Source: Streptomyces sp. NBC_00370
GTDB lineage: Bacteria > Actinomycetota > Actinomycetes > Streptomycetales > Streptomycetaceae
Assembly (NCBI RefSeq): GCF_036084755.1
Contig: NZ_CP107968.1
Location: 5,232,501 to 5,296,500, forward strand
DNA: 64,000 nucleotides
Direction of reading: 5' to 3'
In this document: positions 23,781-31,900 of the stretch, in pieces
How the letters are laid out: each line of letters opens with the position of its first letter
Numbering within the stretch: position 1 is the stretch's first letter
Translations under genes and position numbers: made by a program
Notes under the pieces: model-generated
What the model saw: the letters and a program-made list of their open reading frames with translations, nothing else
Databases searched by the model: none
What the model was told of the DNA's origin: nothing

Positions 23781-24656
23781 ATGATCTTGATTACTGGAGC
23801 GACGGGCCACGTCGGCCGCGCGGCGGTCGACCTGCTGCTGGCCGCGGGCGAGCAGGTCACCGCGGTCACCCGCGATCCGGCCGGGGCGGCCCTGCCGGCC
23901 GAGGCGCGGGTGATCGGCGGCGATCCGTCGTGGCCCGCGACCCTCGCGCCCGCGCTGCGCGGCGTCGAAGCGATCCTGCTCAGCCCGCGCGCGGTCGGCG
24001 CGGGGGTGGGGGAACTGCTGGCGCTCGCCGCCGACGCGGGCGTACGGCGGGTGGTCGTGCTGTCGGCGGTCACCGTCGAGTACGGCGGTGGCTACCGGCG
24101 GTTCGCCGAGGCGTTCACGGCGGTGGAGACCGCCGCCGAGGCGTCGGGACTGGCGTGGACGCATCTGCGCTGCGCCGACTTCGACGCGAACGCCCTCGTC
24201 TGGGCGCCGCAGATCCGTACGACCGGAGTTGTTCGGGGGGCGTACGGAGCTGCGGCGACCTCGGCGATCCATGAGCGGGACATCGCCGAGGTGGCCGCGC
24301 TGGCGCTGACCGACGAGGCGCACGCGGGACGCGCGTACGCGCTCACCGGGCCTCGGTCGCTCAGCCAGCGCGACAAGGTCGCCGCCGTCGGCGCCGCGCT
24401 CGGCAGGGAGGTGTCCTGGGAGGAGGTCCCGCCCGACCAGGTCAGGGAGGCGATGCTCGCCCAGGGCGTCGAGGAGAACGTCCCCGACCGGATGCTCGGC
24501 TATCTCGCCGCGTGCCTGCACGAGCCGGGCCCGGCCACCGACACGGTCGAGCGGCTGCTCGGCCGCCCCGCGCGCACCTTCGCCGACTGGGTGGCCGACC
24601 ACGCCGGCGCGTTCACGCACCCGCACGCCGTCGCAGAGGCGGGGAGGCCGTCATGA
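23781..24656 (+). CDS. NmrA-like NAD(P)-binding protein
   Basis: A 291-residue atypical short-chain dehydrogenase. The Rossmann motif GATGHVGRA (about 6-14) is followed by VTAVTRDP and SAIHERDIAEVAALAL, the pattern of NmrA/QOR2-type proteins that sense or reduce with NAD(P)H. The YxxxK catalytic pair is not evident, so a quinone-reductase-like or sensor role is possible. A good GGAG-type site precedes ATG 23781. The stop overlaps the hemerythrin gene (ATGA). Confidence 0.88.
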   Translation: MILITGATGHVGRAAVDLLLAAGEQVTAVTRDPAGAALPAEARVIGGDPSWPATLAPALRGVEAILLSPRAVGAGVGELLALAADAGVRRVVVLSAVTVEYGGGYRRFAEAFTAVETAAEASGLAWTHLRCADFDANALVWAPQIRTTGVVRGAYGAAATSAIHERDIAEVAALALTDEAHAGRAYALTGPRSLSQRDKVAAVGAALGREVSWEEVPPDQVREAMLAQGVEENVPDRMLGYLAACLHEPGPATDTVERLLGRPARTFADWVADHAGAFTHPHAVAEAGRPS

Positions 24657-25366
24657 CCGGGGGCGCGGACACCGAGAAGATCGACTTCATCATGATGTAC
24701 GCGACGCACAACGCCTTCCGGCGGGATCTGGGCCGGATCCAGGCCGCCGCTGCCGGGGGCCGGGCGGACACGCCGCAGACCCGGGCGGGCTGGCGCAACT
24801 TCAAGCACCAGCTGCACATCCACCACACGGTCGAGGACGACACGCTGTGGCCCCGGCTGCGCGCCGCCGTCACCGACCCGGCGGATCTGGCGCTGCTGGA
24901 CGAGATGGAGGCGGAGCATGCCCTGATCGATCCGCTGCTCGCCGCGGTCGACGCCGCCATGGACGCCGGCCTGGACGCCCCCAGGGGCGCCGCCAGGGAC
25001 GACCGGCCGGACGTGCTGCCGGAGCGGCTGCGGGAGCTCTCCGACGCGCTGGGCCATCACCTCGTACACGAGGAGATCAGCGCGCTCCCGCTGATTCAGG
25101 CCGTGCTCACACCGGCGGACTGGGCCGCCTTCGGCGGTCAGATGCGGCGGGCTCAGGGCGTCAAGGGCGCCGCCGTCTACATCCCGTGGATACTCGACGG
25201 GAGGCCGCGCGTCGAGCAGCGGCAGTTCCTGGCCGCCCTGCCGCCGCCCGCGCGGCTGGTCAACCGGCTGTTCTGGCAGTCGCGTTACGCCAAGCTGGAG
25301 TTGTTCGGCGGGGGCGCGCCCGACCCGGCAGGCACGGGGTCGGCGGGGGCCGGGCACCCGGCGTAG
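24653..25366 (+). CDS. Hemerythrin HHE-domain protein
   Basis: A 237-residue four-helix HHE cation-binding protein. Likely iron ligands are spread over MMYATHNAFRRDL, KHQLHIHHTVEDDTLWPRL (about 44-62), EMEAEHALIDPLL and LGHHLVHEEISALPLI. Bacterial relatives bind di-iron and respond to oxygen, NO or oxidants. The start overlaps the NmrA-like gene stop by four bases, so the two form an operon that is probably under the divergent MarR regulator. Confidence 0.9.
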   Translation: MTGGADTEKIDFIMMYATHNAFRRDLGRIQAAAAGGRADTPQTRAGWRNFKHQLHIHHTVEDDTLWPRLRAAVTDPADLALLDEMEAEHALIDPLLAAVDAAMDAGLDAPRGAARDDRPDVLPERLRELSDALGHHLVHEEISALPLIQAVLTPADWAAFGGQMRRAQGVKGAAVYIPWILDGRPRVEQRQFLAALPPPARLVNRLFWQSRYAKLELFGGGAPDPAGTGSAGAGHPA

Positions 25367-25397
25367 CACCCGAGGCGCCCCGCTACTGTCATGTCTC

Positions 25398-26075
25398 ATG
25401 ATCAACCGCCGCCCGCTGCCCCCGTCCCCGTACGAGCTGTCCTCCGACGAGCCGGCGGACCTCGGGCCCGACGAGGAGCCGGCGGACCTCGGGCCCGACG
25501 ACGAGGCCGTGGTCGCGGCCAGGGACGCGGCGATGCTGGAACTGGCGACCCGGGGTCTGTCGGTGTGGCGGCTGCTGGCGCTCTGGCTGGCGGCCGGGGT
25601 GGCGGTCCTCGGCTGGGCGGCGCTGGGGCTGGCGAGTGACAGCTTCGAGCAGGGCGGCCTCGGGGCGCTGTCCGGGCTCGTCGGTCTGGTCCTCGGGGCG
25701 CTGTTCCTGCTGCCCGCCTCGATCGGTATAGCGGTCTGGGTGAGCACGGGCCGCGAGATACGCGACCGGCTCGACGACTGGGCCGATGTCGGCGCCGAAC
25801 TCGTCACCGACGAGCGGCTGCGGGCGGAGCGCCGCTGCGCCGGCTGGCTGCTGTCGTCGGCCGCGCTCTGCGGGTACGGGGTGTGGACGCTACTGAACGC
25901 GGGCGGCGCAGCAGAATCGGTCACCGTCGGTCAGATGTTGTACGCGTACGGTCTCGCCGCGACAGTCCTGCTGGCGGGTGTTCTGGGCTTCGTCCGGGCG
26001 GCCGGACATTTGCGCTGGTCAGGGCGGTTGCTGCGGCCGGTTTCCGGGCGGGGCAGGGGCGGCGCCCATCGCTGA
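25398..26075 (+). CDS. Uncharacterised four-helix membrane protein
   Basis: A 225-residue integral membrane protein. An acidic N-terminal tail carries a direct duplication (EPADLGPDE twice, about 19-35). Four hydrophobic helices follow: near 55-75 (WRLLALWLAAGVAVLGWAALG), 88-110 (LSGLVGLVLGALFLLPASIGIAVWV), about 150-165, and about 180-200. A soluble loop with GREIRDRLDDWADVGAELVTDERLRAERR links helices 2 and 3. No family is recognised. ATG 25398 follows the hemerythrin gene by 31 bases. Confidence 0.78.
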   Translation: MINRRPLPPSPYELSSDEPADLGPDEEPADLGPDDEAVVAARDAAMLELATRGLSVWRLLALWLAAGVAVLGWAALGLASDSFEQGGLGALSGLVGLVLGALFLLPASIGIAVWVSTGREIRDRLDDWADVGAELVTDERLRAERRCAGWLLSSAALCGYGVWTLLNAGGAAESVTVGQMLYAYGLAATVLLAGVLGFVRAAGHLRWSGRLLRPVSGRGRGGAHR

Positions 26076-26146
26076 GGCGGTTCCTACCGTGTCCGGCCTA
26101 TCCTGGAGTGGGAACGCATGCGCCATTCAGGGTTAAGGGGCGGCGG

Positions 26147-26512
26147 ATGGACTGGTTTTGGTGGGTTTTCGTCTTCTTTATGGTGGGCGGCTTCAGCTGG
26201 ATAGCCGACACCGGGCGTACGGCGCTGAAAACCCGGCATGAGCGAAGGATGGAACGGCTCAAGCTGGGCGAGAAGGAACGGCTGGCTCTGGAAGAGGCAC
26301 ACAAGCCACCCGAGCCGGTATGCGGATGCTCACACCATCTGGCAAAGCACGACCGCAAGGGCAAGTGCCACGAGGACGTGGAAGTGCCGACGGAGTGGGA
26401 CGAGAACAAGAAGCCGCTGCGGTACGAACGCAGGCAGTGCAACTGCCAGCAGTACATCGGCCCGCAGCCGCTGTCGCAGATCTACGCTGACGAGCTTACG
26501 GACCTGGCGTGA
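26147..26512 (+). CDS. Small membrane-anchored protein with Cys/His cluster
   Basis: A 121-residue protein with one N-terminal membrane helix (WFWWVFVFFMVGGFSWIAD, about 3-21), a charged coiled-coil stretch (TRHERRMERLKLGEKERLALEEAHK), and a Cys/His-rich tail. The tail has CGCSHH at about 64-69, KCHE and QCNCQQY, a pattern that could bind zinc. Most of the tail is polar and hydrophilic. The start ATG follows a GGGGCGGCGG region. It sits before a hairpin terminator; function unknown. Confidence 0.78.
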   Translation: MDWFWWVFVFFMVGGFSWIADTGRTALKTRHERRMERLKLGEKERLALEEAHKPPEPVCGCSHHLAKHDRKGKCHEDVEVPTEWDENKKPLRYERRQCNCQQYIGPQPLSQIYADELTDLA

Positions 26513-26532
26513 GGGCAGGCACCGTCGTGCGG

Positions 26533-26563
26533 GTGTGCGGTCGCCTTCTGCGCGACCGCACAC
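26533..26563 (+). terminator. Perfect 12-bp hairpin
   Basis: GTGTGCGGTCGC (26533-26544) pairs with GCGACCGCACAC (26552-26563) across a 7-base loop, followed by GGAAAAG. It lies between the 121-residue membrane protein and the flavoprotein gene, so it may end the upstream transcript. Confidence 0.65.
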
Positions 26564-26593
26564 GGAAAAGACCACGCGCGAAGGGATGACTCC

Positions 26594-27418
26594 ATGCAGG
26601 TGCTCTGGGTGTCGGCCCACCCCGACCCGCGCTCGCTGAACGGCGCGTTGCGCGACGAGGGGATCGCCGTGCTGCGCGAACACGGGCACGAGGTGGTGGA
26701 GTCGGACCTGTACGCCATGAAGTGGAACCCGGTCGTCGACCATGCCGACTTCCAGCACGACCCGGTGAAGCGGCTCGACGTACTCAACGAGTCCCAGCAG
26801 GCCTTCGAGTCGGGGACGCTCAGCGACGACATCCGCCGCGAACAGGCCAAACTGGACCGGGCGGACACGCTGATCGTGCAGTTCCCGCTCTGGTGGTTCA
26901 GCGTGCCGGCCATCCTGAAGGGCTGGTTCGACCGGCTGTTCGTGCAGGGCTACGCGCAAGGCGTCCTCGACCCGGAAACCGGCCGCGCCCAGCGCTACGG
27001 CAACGGTGGCCTGACCGGCAGGCGGGCCATGGTGGTGACGACGGTCGGCGCGAACGCCGCCACGACGGGCCCGCGCGGGATCCACGGCGACATCAACGAG
27101 GTCCTGTTCCCCGTCCTGCACGGCACGCTCTGGTACACGGGCATGGACGTCGTCCCCCCACTGGTCGTCAACGGCGCGGTAGCCCTGTCGGACGCCGACT
27201 ACGCGACGGCCGCGGCCCAGCTACGCGACCGCCTCCTCACCCTCCCGCAAACGCCCCCGATCTCCTACCGCCACCAGAACGGCGGCGACTACGACGACCA
27301 CCTGGTCCTCCGCCCCCACCACGCCCCGGACGCCACGGGCATCCGCATCCACTGCCGGTCCCCGGAGACGGACACACAAGACGAACGAACAGGCGGCACC
27401 TCCGAAGCGGACCGGTAA
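26594..27418 (+). CDS. NAD(P)H dehydrogenase (quinone)-like flavoprotein
   Basis: A 274-residue flavodoxin-fold protein of the NQO1/KefF type. VLWVSAHPDPRSLNGALRDEG is the FMN/FAD phosphate loop, QFPLWWFSVPAILKGWFDRLFVQGYAQG (about 97-124) the flavin/quinone site, and TVGANAATTGPRGIHGDINEVLFPVLHGTLWYTGMDVVPP the C-terminal family block. It probably reduces quinones by two electrons using NAD(P)H. The last 40 residues are a polar extension. It converges with the immunity gene of the toxin island. Confidence 0.9.
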   Translation: MQVLWVSAHPDPRSLNGALRDEGIAVLREHGHEVVESDLYAMKWNPVVDHADFQHDPVKRLDVLNESQQAFESGTLSDDIRREQAKLDRADTLIVQFPLWWFSVPAILKGWFDRLFVQGYAQGVLDPETGRAQRYGNGGLTGRRAMVVTTVGANAATTGPRGIHGDINEVLFPVLHGTLWYTGMDVVPPLVVNGAVALSDADYATAAAQLRDRLLTLPQTPPISYRHQNGGDYDDHLVLRPHHAPDATGIRIHCRSPETDTQDERTGGTSEADR

Positions 27419-27440
27419 CTCGTGCCCGCCGAGCCCCCGA

Positions 27441-28076
27441 TCACCTGAGCCGGACGGCGAGGGCGGCGAGCCAGCCGCTGGGGGAGTAGGGCTCGGGAGG
27501 ATCCATCTCCATGCCCAGCTCGGCGACGGCGACGGCGTGGTCGGACTCCCCGAGCGGCAGCGCCAACAGCTCGGCCAGCTCCCCGGCGAGCGCGGCGACC
27601 AGGCCGGGGTCGGTGGTGTCGAGGTAGTCCTGGAGCGCCGCGTCGTGATCCTCGAACTCGTCGGGCATGTCCTGCGAGAACCACCCGCCCAGGAACTGCG
27701 CGAGTTCGGGGAAGCGGGCATGCCACTCGCCATGGGTCCGCGGAGTCGAGGCCGGCGGTGCCGCGCCGTTCTCGACGCTTACTTTGATGCGATCGGCGAG
27801 GGACAGCAGCCACGCCTGGATCTCGGAGTCGGTCAGTCCGACATCGGGCACCGGATAGAACTCACCGAGCCGCAGCCGCAGCCGCCCCGGCGGATGTTCG
27901 GCGTACTGCCGCAACTGCTCCTCGGCCACGGCGAGCGCCCACGGTCGGGTACGCCAGGTATGCCGCAGATAGCCGGCCAGCGCTTCCTCGTCGTCGGCGG
28001 TCCTGCCCACGAACGCACGGATGACCTGATCCAACTCGCCGTACTTACGGTCGTGTTCGAGGGGCTTCAGGGACAT
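27441..28076 (-). CDS. CdiI-type immunity protein (contact-dependent inhibition immunity family)
   Basis: A 211-residue acidic cytoplasmic protein. The C-terminal half has the CdiI_2-like pattern FPELAQFLGGWFSQDMPDEFEDHDAALQDYL (about 113-143), then a helical block and GMEMDPPEPYSPSGWLAALAVRL. The first 100 residues are another charged helical region. The gene is last in a minus-strand run and begins 13 bases after the orphan RNase A-like toxin module. By guilt of position and family it should neutralise that module. Family assignment is by remembered pattern, not a search. Confidence 0.72.
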   Translation of the reverse strand: MSLKPLEHDRKYGELDQVIRAFVGRTADDEEALAGYLRHTWRTRPWALAVAEEQLRQYAEHPPGRLRLRLGEFYPVPDVGLTDSEIQAWLLSLADRIKVSVENGAAPPASTPRTHGEWHARFPELAQFLGGWFSQDMPDEFEDHDAALQDYLDTTDPGLVAALAGELAELLALPLGESDHAVAVAELGMEMDPPEPYSPSGWLAALAVRLR

Positions 28077-28089
28077 GGACGGCCTGCCT

Positions 28090-28389
28090 CTAGAGGTGGA
28101 TCGGGAAGGTGGCGTGGACGGTGAAGCCGTGCGGACTGCCGGCGTCCCGCTTGAGCACGACCCGAGCGGCCCGCACGTCCACAGGCTCCCGCCCGGCCAG
28201 CATCATGGCCTGCAACAACACCCGCCCCACGGGCTCGGCCCGCGAAGGCCAGGCGGCCTCGACGGTGAGCCGCTGTCGGGTGTTCTGAGCGAGCCACCGA
28301 TGAATCGCCTGCTCGTTCCACGTCACCACCTGCTGCGTGGCCCACTGGGCGGTCTCCCGGTCGGGATAGCTGGCGCTGCGCGTTCGCAT
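28090..28389 (-). CDS. Orphan RNase A-like toxin module (fragment)
   Basis: A 99-residue frame whose whole length aligns with the end of the big toxin upstream (29152-31101). Shared landmarks are S-A-S-(Y/F)-P-D-x-x-T-A-Q, N-x-x-I-x-x-W-L-A, a central G-R, and F-T-V-x-x-(T/S)-x-P at the C-terminus. It lacks the preceding histidine segment (HTLNKHVG in the full toxin) and all delivery domains. The frame extends upstream without a better start to a stop near 28450. This is the layout of a displaced C-terminal toxin cassette kept with its immunity gene. It may be inactive, or usable by recombination. Confidence 0.65.
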   Translation of the reverse strand: MRTRSASYPDRETAQWATQQVVTWNEQAIHRWLAQNTRQRLTVEAAWPSRAEPVGRVLLQAMMLAGREPVDVRAARVVLKRDAGSPHGFTVHATFPIHL

Positions 28390-28414
28390 GATTGATTGCC
28401 CTGCCTGGATGTGG

Positions 28415-29152
28415 TCAGCGTCCGTCCCAGCTGACTGGGTGGAACTCCGTCATGTGGTCGATGCAGGCTTGCGCGAGCATGGGGAAGAATTCCGTGAAGT
28501 CCGCGTAGCTGGAGCCGCCGTGGATCACGCCGGTGAAGAACAGATCCAATCGTTCCTCGGTCTGGAACGTGGCCAACGCCTCATAGCACTCGCCGGCCAC
28601 GGCAGGCAGGTGCCACGGACAGGCAGGGTGAGCCTCGTTGATCACCATGGCGATGCCCTCCTCGGTGGTCGCGTCGCTCATGTCGTCCGAGACGGCAAGA
28701 CCGTCCTGACCGAAGTAGATGGGCAGGATCTGACTCAACCGAGGGAATCGGAATTCGAGTTCGGTGGCTGTCGTCCTGACGGGACAGGTTCTGCCTTCGG
28801 CCGGGAAAGGCTTCCATGTGTCGAGATGCTCCGCGATTTCCCGGAGGACTGCGGGTGTTTTCTCGGGAGTGACTGTCCTGGGAATGTTCTCCAGTACGGA
28901 TGAGCCGGGATCGTCGATGAACAGATCGGCAGCCGTGCGTAGTTGAGCAGCAGTCTCGTGCAGGGTCCGACCGCCGCCGCTCGCGGCGTAATAGAGCCCT
29001 CGAATCGAGGATGCCAGCGCGGGCTCCCATTCGGTGCGGTCGTCCGGGATGCCTTTGTGGTCGACGATCGACAGCAGTTCTCTGGCGCCGGGCAGTCGCC
29101 AATGGTCTCGAATCGGCGTCAAAATAGCCTCCCTTGTTTCCTGGCGGGGCAT
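28415..29152 (-). CDS. Immunity-like protein following the RNase A-like toxin
   Basis: A 245-residue acidic protein whose start overlaps the toxin stop (TAATG), the position of an immunity gene. It contains FPRLSQILPIYFGQDGLAVSDDMSDATTEEGIAMVI (about 135-170), which echoes the CdiI_2 pattern of the downstream immunity gene, and ends TEFFPMLAQACIDHMTEFHPVSWDGR. The GC content appears lower than in neighbours. Toxin neutralisation is inferred from position and this resemblance. Confidence 0.62.
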   Translation of the reverse strand: MPRQETREAILTPIRDHWRLPGARELLSIVDHKGIPDDRTEWEPALASSIRGLYYAASGGGRTLHETAAQLRTAADLFIDDPGSSVLENIPRTVTPEKTPAVLREIAEHLDTWKPFPAEGRTCPVRTTATELEFRFPRLSQILPIYFGQDGLAVSDDMSDATTEEGIAMVINEAHPACPWHLPAVAGECYEALATFQTEERLDLFFTGVIHGGSSYADFTEFFPMLAQACIDHMTEFHPVSWDGR

Positions 29153-31101
29153 TAAGGGCCTGTGCCGGGCTTCGCGGCCACCGGCATGGACGTCACCACG
29201 GTGAAGGGAGGGTCCAGGTCCGGATCATACGCCAGGCGGGTTTCGACGCCCTTCACGTCCGTTGCCTTGCCCGACGGGAAGGGTGACGTCTGCATCTCCG
29301 TCCTGTCGATACTGCGTCCGCTGAATTCATCCGGGTTGGCCGGATGATCCACTCGAATATCGAGACGCGGTTCTTTGGGATTGGGCTGGGTCGCGAGCCA
29401 GGTGCTGATCTTGCTGTTGTTCCGGTCAATCGTGTACTGCGTGAGTCGTTGCGCCGTGTCGATGTCCGGGAACGTCGATGCGTTTCCTATCTTCGGCTGT
29501 CCGTACGGCCAGGCGGTGCCGGGTCGCGGCGGTTTCTTCAAATCGTCGCGCAGCCGCTGGGCGAGCTGGTCGTCGGTCAGCCCGACATGTTTGTTGAGCG
29601 TGTGCGAGTTGTTCAGCCACTCCGTCGATGCCAGGTCGAGCTGGTAGTTGCCGTTGGCGGTGTCCCCGTCCTTCGTCCAACGGTGCCGTGGTTTGAACTC
29701 GTCGAGGGACCGGGCGCCGAACCCCTCGGCCCGAGCCTCCTCCGACTGGTAGGTCGGCGCGCTCTGGTACGCCTCCTCCAGCTCGGGGAGCAGGCCGCTG
29801 AGCGTCGCGGCGGCATCGTGGAAGGCCTGCTGGTACGCGTCCACGGCGGCGTCCACACCTGACTTGTCCATGTGGGACCGGAACGTCATGACGATCTCGC
29901 CGAACGCCAAGGTGGAGCCCAGCCGCGTCAGCTCCCCGAAGTCAAGACCGGTCGTGAGGTCCTTCACGGTCGCCTTCGCGGCCTCGGAACCGAGCCGGGA
30001 CGTGGTCTCCCTGGTGGTGTCCGCCGTGGTGGCCAGGTCGTCGCACGCCTTCTTCACGGCATTCGCCGTCTTCTGCAGCACCTCAATGACGGGTTGTCGC
30101 TCACCGGGTTTCTTCGACGGGTTGGTGCGCCATTCCCGTCCCCCGGAGGAGCCCTTGGGCACCGCTGTGCCGTCCGCGTTGCGCGGTTCGCCCCACGGTG
30201 TCGTTCCCCAGATGGACTGGCAGAAGCCGTTCATCGCGGCCTGCCATTCGCTGTTTCCGTCGTCCGTCAGATAGCCGATGATCCCCGCGAAGTTACCGGC
30301 CGACGTTTTCGCGGAGTCTCCGGTCCGCTTCCAGCCGTCCCCGATGCCACGCAGATCGTCACTGTCCGCGCCCGGCGTGATGTCGTGGGTCTTCCCGAGC
30401 CGGAGTCCCTCTTTGATGGCCGGCTCGATCAAGTCGGAGAGAAAGTCGGGGAAGTTGCCTATCCCGGCCACGAACGGGATGTCCGTGCCGTCTCCCGTGC
30501 CGGTCCACTTGATGGAGGCGACAGGACCGTAGTGCGTGTTGCCGACGCCGATCGGCGGGTCCCTGCGGGGCGGCGGGCCCTGTATTTTGCGCGCTGCCCA
30601 GTCTGCGGCCTGGTAGTGGTTGGCCGTTTCCGTGAGTCCGACGGCCACGCCGCCGATGCTCTGGATGCATCTGGCCCACACGTCGAGGAACCGTTTGGCG
30701 ACATCCTCGTACGCGGCGGCGAACGCGTCGGGGCCCTCGCCCTTGCCCGCGGCCTGGCGATGGTCGACGTCCTCGACCATCTGCTGGCCGGCCTTGTGGA
30801 ACGTGAACTGCTCGTCGCGCACGAGTGCGGACGTGTAGTAGACGTGGCCGGGCCGCACGTCGAAGCCGCCTCCCGCGTCCGGCGCCGGCTGCTTCAGCTG
30901 TTCCCGCTCCCACTTGCGGCGCTTGTCGCTGGGCAGACCGTCCGCCCCGGTGGGCGGCGGGGGCGGCGGTTCGTAGTTCGGATCGGGGGACGGGCCAGGG
31001 GTAGGACTGGGCGTCCGGTCGGGCATCGGCGGTACAGGCGGTGCGTCGCCTGCGGACGGCGAAGCGGACGGTGAGGGCTGGGGCGGTGGTGGGGTGGCCA
31101 T
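29152..31101 (-). CDS. Polymorphic toxin with WXG-associated N-terminus and C-terminal RNase A-like domain
   Basis: A 649-residue protein. Residues 1-75 are Pro-rich and disordered. About 85-480 is mostly helical with WXG/LXG-like features (WARCIQSIGGVAVGLTETANHYQAADWAARKI and later VDAAVDAYQQAFHDAAATLSGLLPELEEAYQS). About 492-649 matches the RNase A-like domain known from CdiA C-termini: HTLNKHVGLTDDQLAQRL with candidate catalytic His500/505, ASTFPDIDTAQ, NNSKISTWLA and the final FTVVTSMPV. No signal peptide is seen; the linked WXG100 genes point to type VII (ESX-like) export. It overlaps both neighbours, so it is in an operon. Confidence 0.78.
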   Translation of the reverse strand: MATPPPPQPSPSASPSAGDAPPVPPMPDRTPSPTPGPSPDPNYEPPPPPPTGADGLPSDKRRKWEREQLKQPAPDAGGGFDVRPGHVYYTSALVRDEQFTFHKAGQQMVEDVDHRQAAGKGEGPDAFAAAYEDVAKRFLDVWARCIQSIGGVAVGLTETANHYQAADWAARKIQGPPPRRDPPIGVGNTHYGPVASIKWTGTGDGTDIPFVAGIGNFPDFLSDLIEPAIKEGLRLGKTHDITPGADSDDLRGIGDGWKRTGDSAKTSAGNFAGIIGYLTDDGNSEWQAAMNGFCQSIWGTTPWGEPRNADGTAVPKGSSGGREWRTNPSKKPGERQPVIEVLQKTANAVKKACDDLATTADTTRETTSRLGSEAAKATVKDLTTGLDFGELTRLGSTLAFGEIVMTFRSHMDKSGVDAAVDAYQQAFHDAAATLSGLLPELEEAYQSAPTYQSEEARAEGFGARSLDEFKPRHRWTKDGDTANGNYQLDLASTEWLNNSHTLNKHVGLTDDQLAQRLRDDLKKPPRPGTAWPYGQPKIGNASTFPDIDTAQRLTQYTIDRNNSKISTWLATQPNPKEPRLDIRVDHPANPDEFSGRSIDRTEMQTSPFPSGKATDVKGVETRLAYDPDLDPPFTVVTSMPVAAKPGTGP

Positions 31102-31403
31102 CAGGCTGCTCCCCAGCCGCGCAGCACCGCCCGGTGTGCCGCCGCGTAGTTGGCGTGGCCCGTCGTCACGACCTCGTGGAGCCAGGCCTGGGCGGCCTGG
31201 AGGTCCTGCATCGAGCGGTCCCAGGTGTCGAATTCGTCGACGAAGGCGTCCCGCGCCTGGCCGTCCCAGCTCAGGACGACCTTCTCCGTACGGTCGTAGA
31301 GCGAGTCGAGGCGCTGGTTCAGCTGTTTGAGTATGTCCTCCAGCTCACCCGCGAGTTCGCGCAACGTGGCGAAGCTGACCTTGATGTGGTCGTCGTCCGG
31401 CAT
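31101..31403 (-). CDS. WXG100-family protein
   Basis: A 100-residue helical hairpin protein. The central SWDGQARDAFVDEF carries the W-x-G turn (about 46-48) between two amphipathic helices (LRELAGELEDILKQLNQRLDSLY and WDRSMQDLQAAQAWLHEVVTTGHANYAAAHRAVL). Such proteins are substrates or chaperone partners of type VII secretion. Its stop shares one base with the toxin start. It is likely the dedicated partner that escorts the toxin. Confidence 0.88.
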   Translation of the reverse strand: MPDDDHIKVSFATLRELAGELEDILKQLNQRLDSLYDRTEKVVLSWDGQARDAFVDEFDTWDRSMQDLQAAQAWLHEVVTTGHANYAAAHRAVLRGWGAA

Positions 31404-31439
31404 CTGTTCCCCCCGGTTGGATGCGATGGCTCAGATCGG

Positions 31440-31823
31440 TCAGATGTCGAGGATGCGGCTCTGAGGCGGGGAGGTGTCGTCGGACAGTTTCGCCGCCTCG
31501 CCCGCCACGTCGACCTGGGACTCGGCGCCGCGCATCCGGCGTAGCGTTTCGAGTTCCTGGTGGGTGAACCCGTCGCGGCTCAGGCGGACTGCCTCTTCGA
31601 TGACGACCAGGACCTCACGGATGCGTACGGCGTCCTCGGCGGCGCCTCGGTGCAGGTCGCGGTATCCGGTGGCGGCCGCGCCCTGCCAGCCTGCCTCGAT
31701 GCGGTCGACGATCGCGTCCATCCGCCGTACCTGGCTGTTCAGATGCTGCTGCATGTCGTCCAGGTCGCCCGACAGGCGTGTCAGGTCGTCCTCCGAGACG
31801 TCGAGATCGGGCCGGTCCACCAT
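31440..31823 (-). CDS. WXG100-like protein heading the toxin operon
   Basis: A 127-residue protein with LTRLSGDLDDMQQHLNSQVRRMDAIVDRIEAGWQGAAATGYRDLHRGAAEDAVRIREVLVVIEEAVRLS, i.e. two helices around a W-Q-G turn at about 46-48. A 40-residue polar tail follows. It starts at ATG 31823 after a GGGGGG stretch; the long open frame upstream is only the overlap with the methyltransferase gene. First gene of the run that leads to the toxin and immunity genes. Confidence 0.84.
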   Translation of the reverse strand: MVDRPDLDVSEDDLTRLSGDLDDMQQHLNSQVRRMDAIVDRIEAGWQGAAATGYRDLHRGAAEDAVRIREVLVVIEEAVRLSRDGFTHQELETLRRMRGAESQVDVAGEAAKLSDDTSPPQSRILDI

Positions 31824-31900
31824 GATCCCCCCGGACAGTCGTTCATCACCCCGTATGGATCTTGCCGTCAATACTATAAACAGGGGACCGTGAGGGGACG
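31824..31900 (-). promoter_or_regulatory. Presumed promoter of the toxin operon
   Basis: A short AT-rich patch (about 31865-31882, including AATACTATAAACA on the plus strand) lies upstream of the first WXG100 gene and just past the methyltransferase stop. It contains TATAGT and TTGACG on the minus strand, but their spacing does not give one clear promoter. Confidence 0.4.

Noticed and set aside
28090..31101. CdiA/CdiB two-partner secretion system
   Set aside because: The toxin domain resembles CdiA C-termini, but there is no haemagglutinin repeat filament or CdiB outer-membrane transporter. WXG100 partners and a Gram-positive setting favour type VII-type export.
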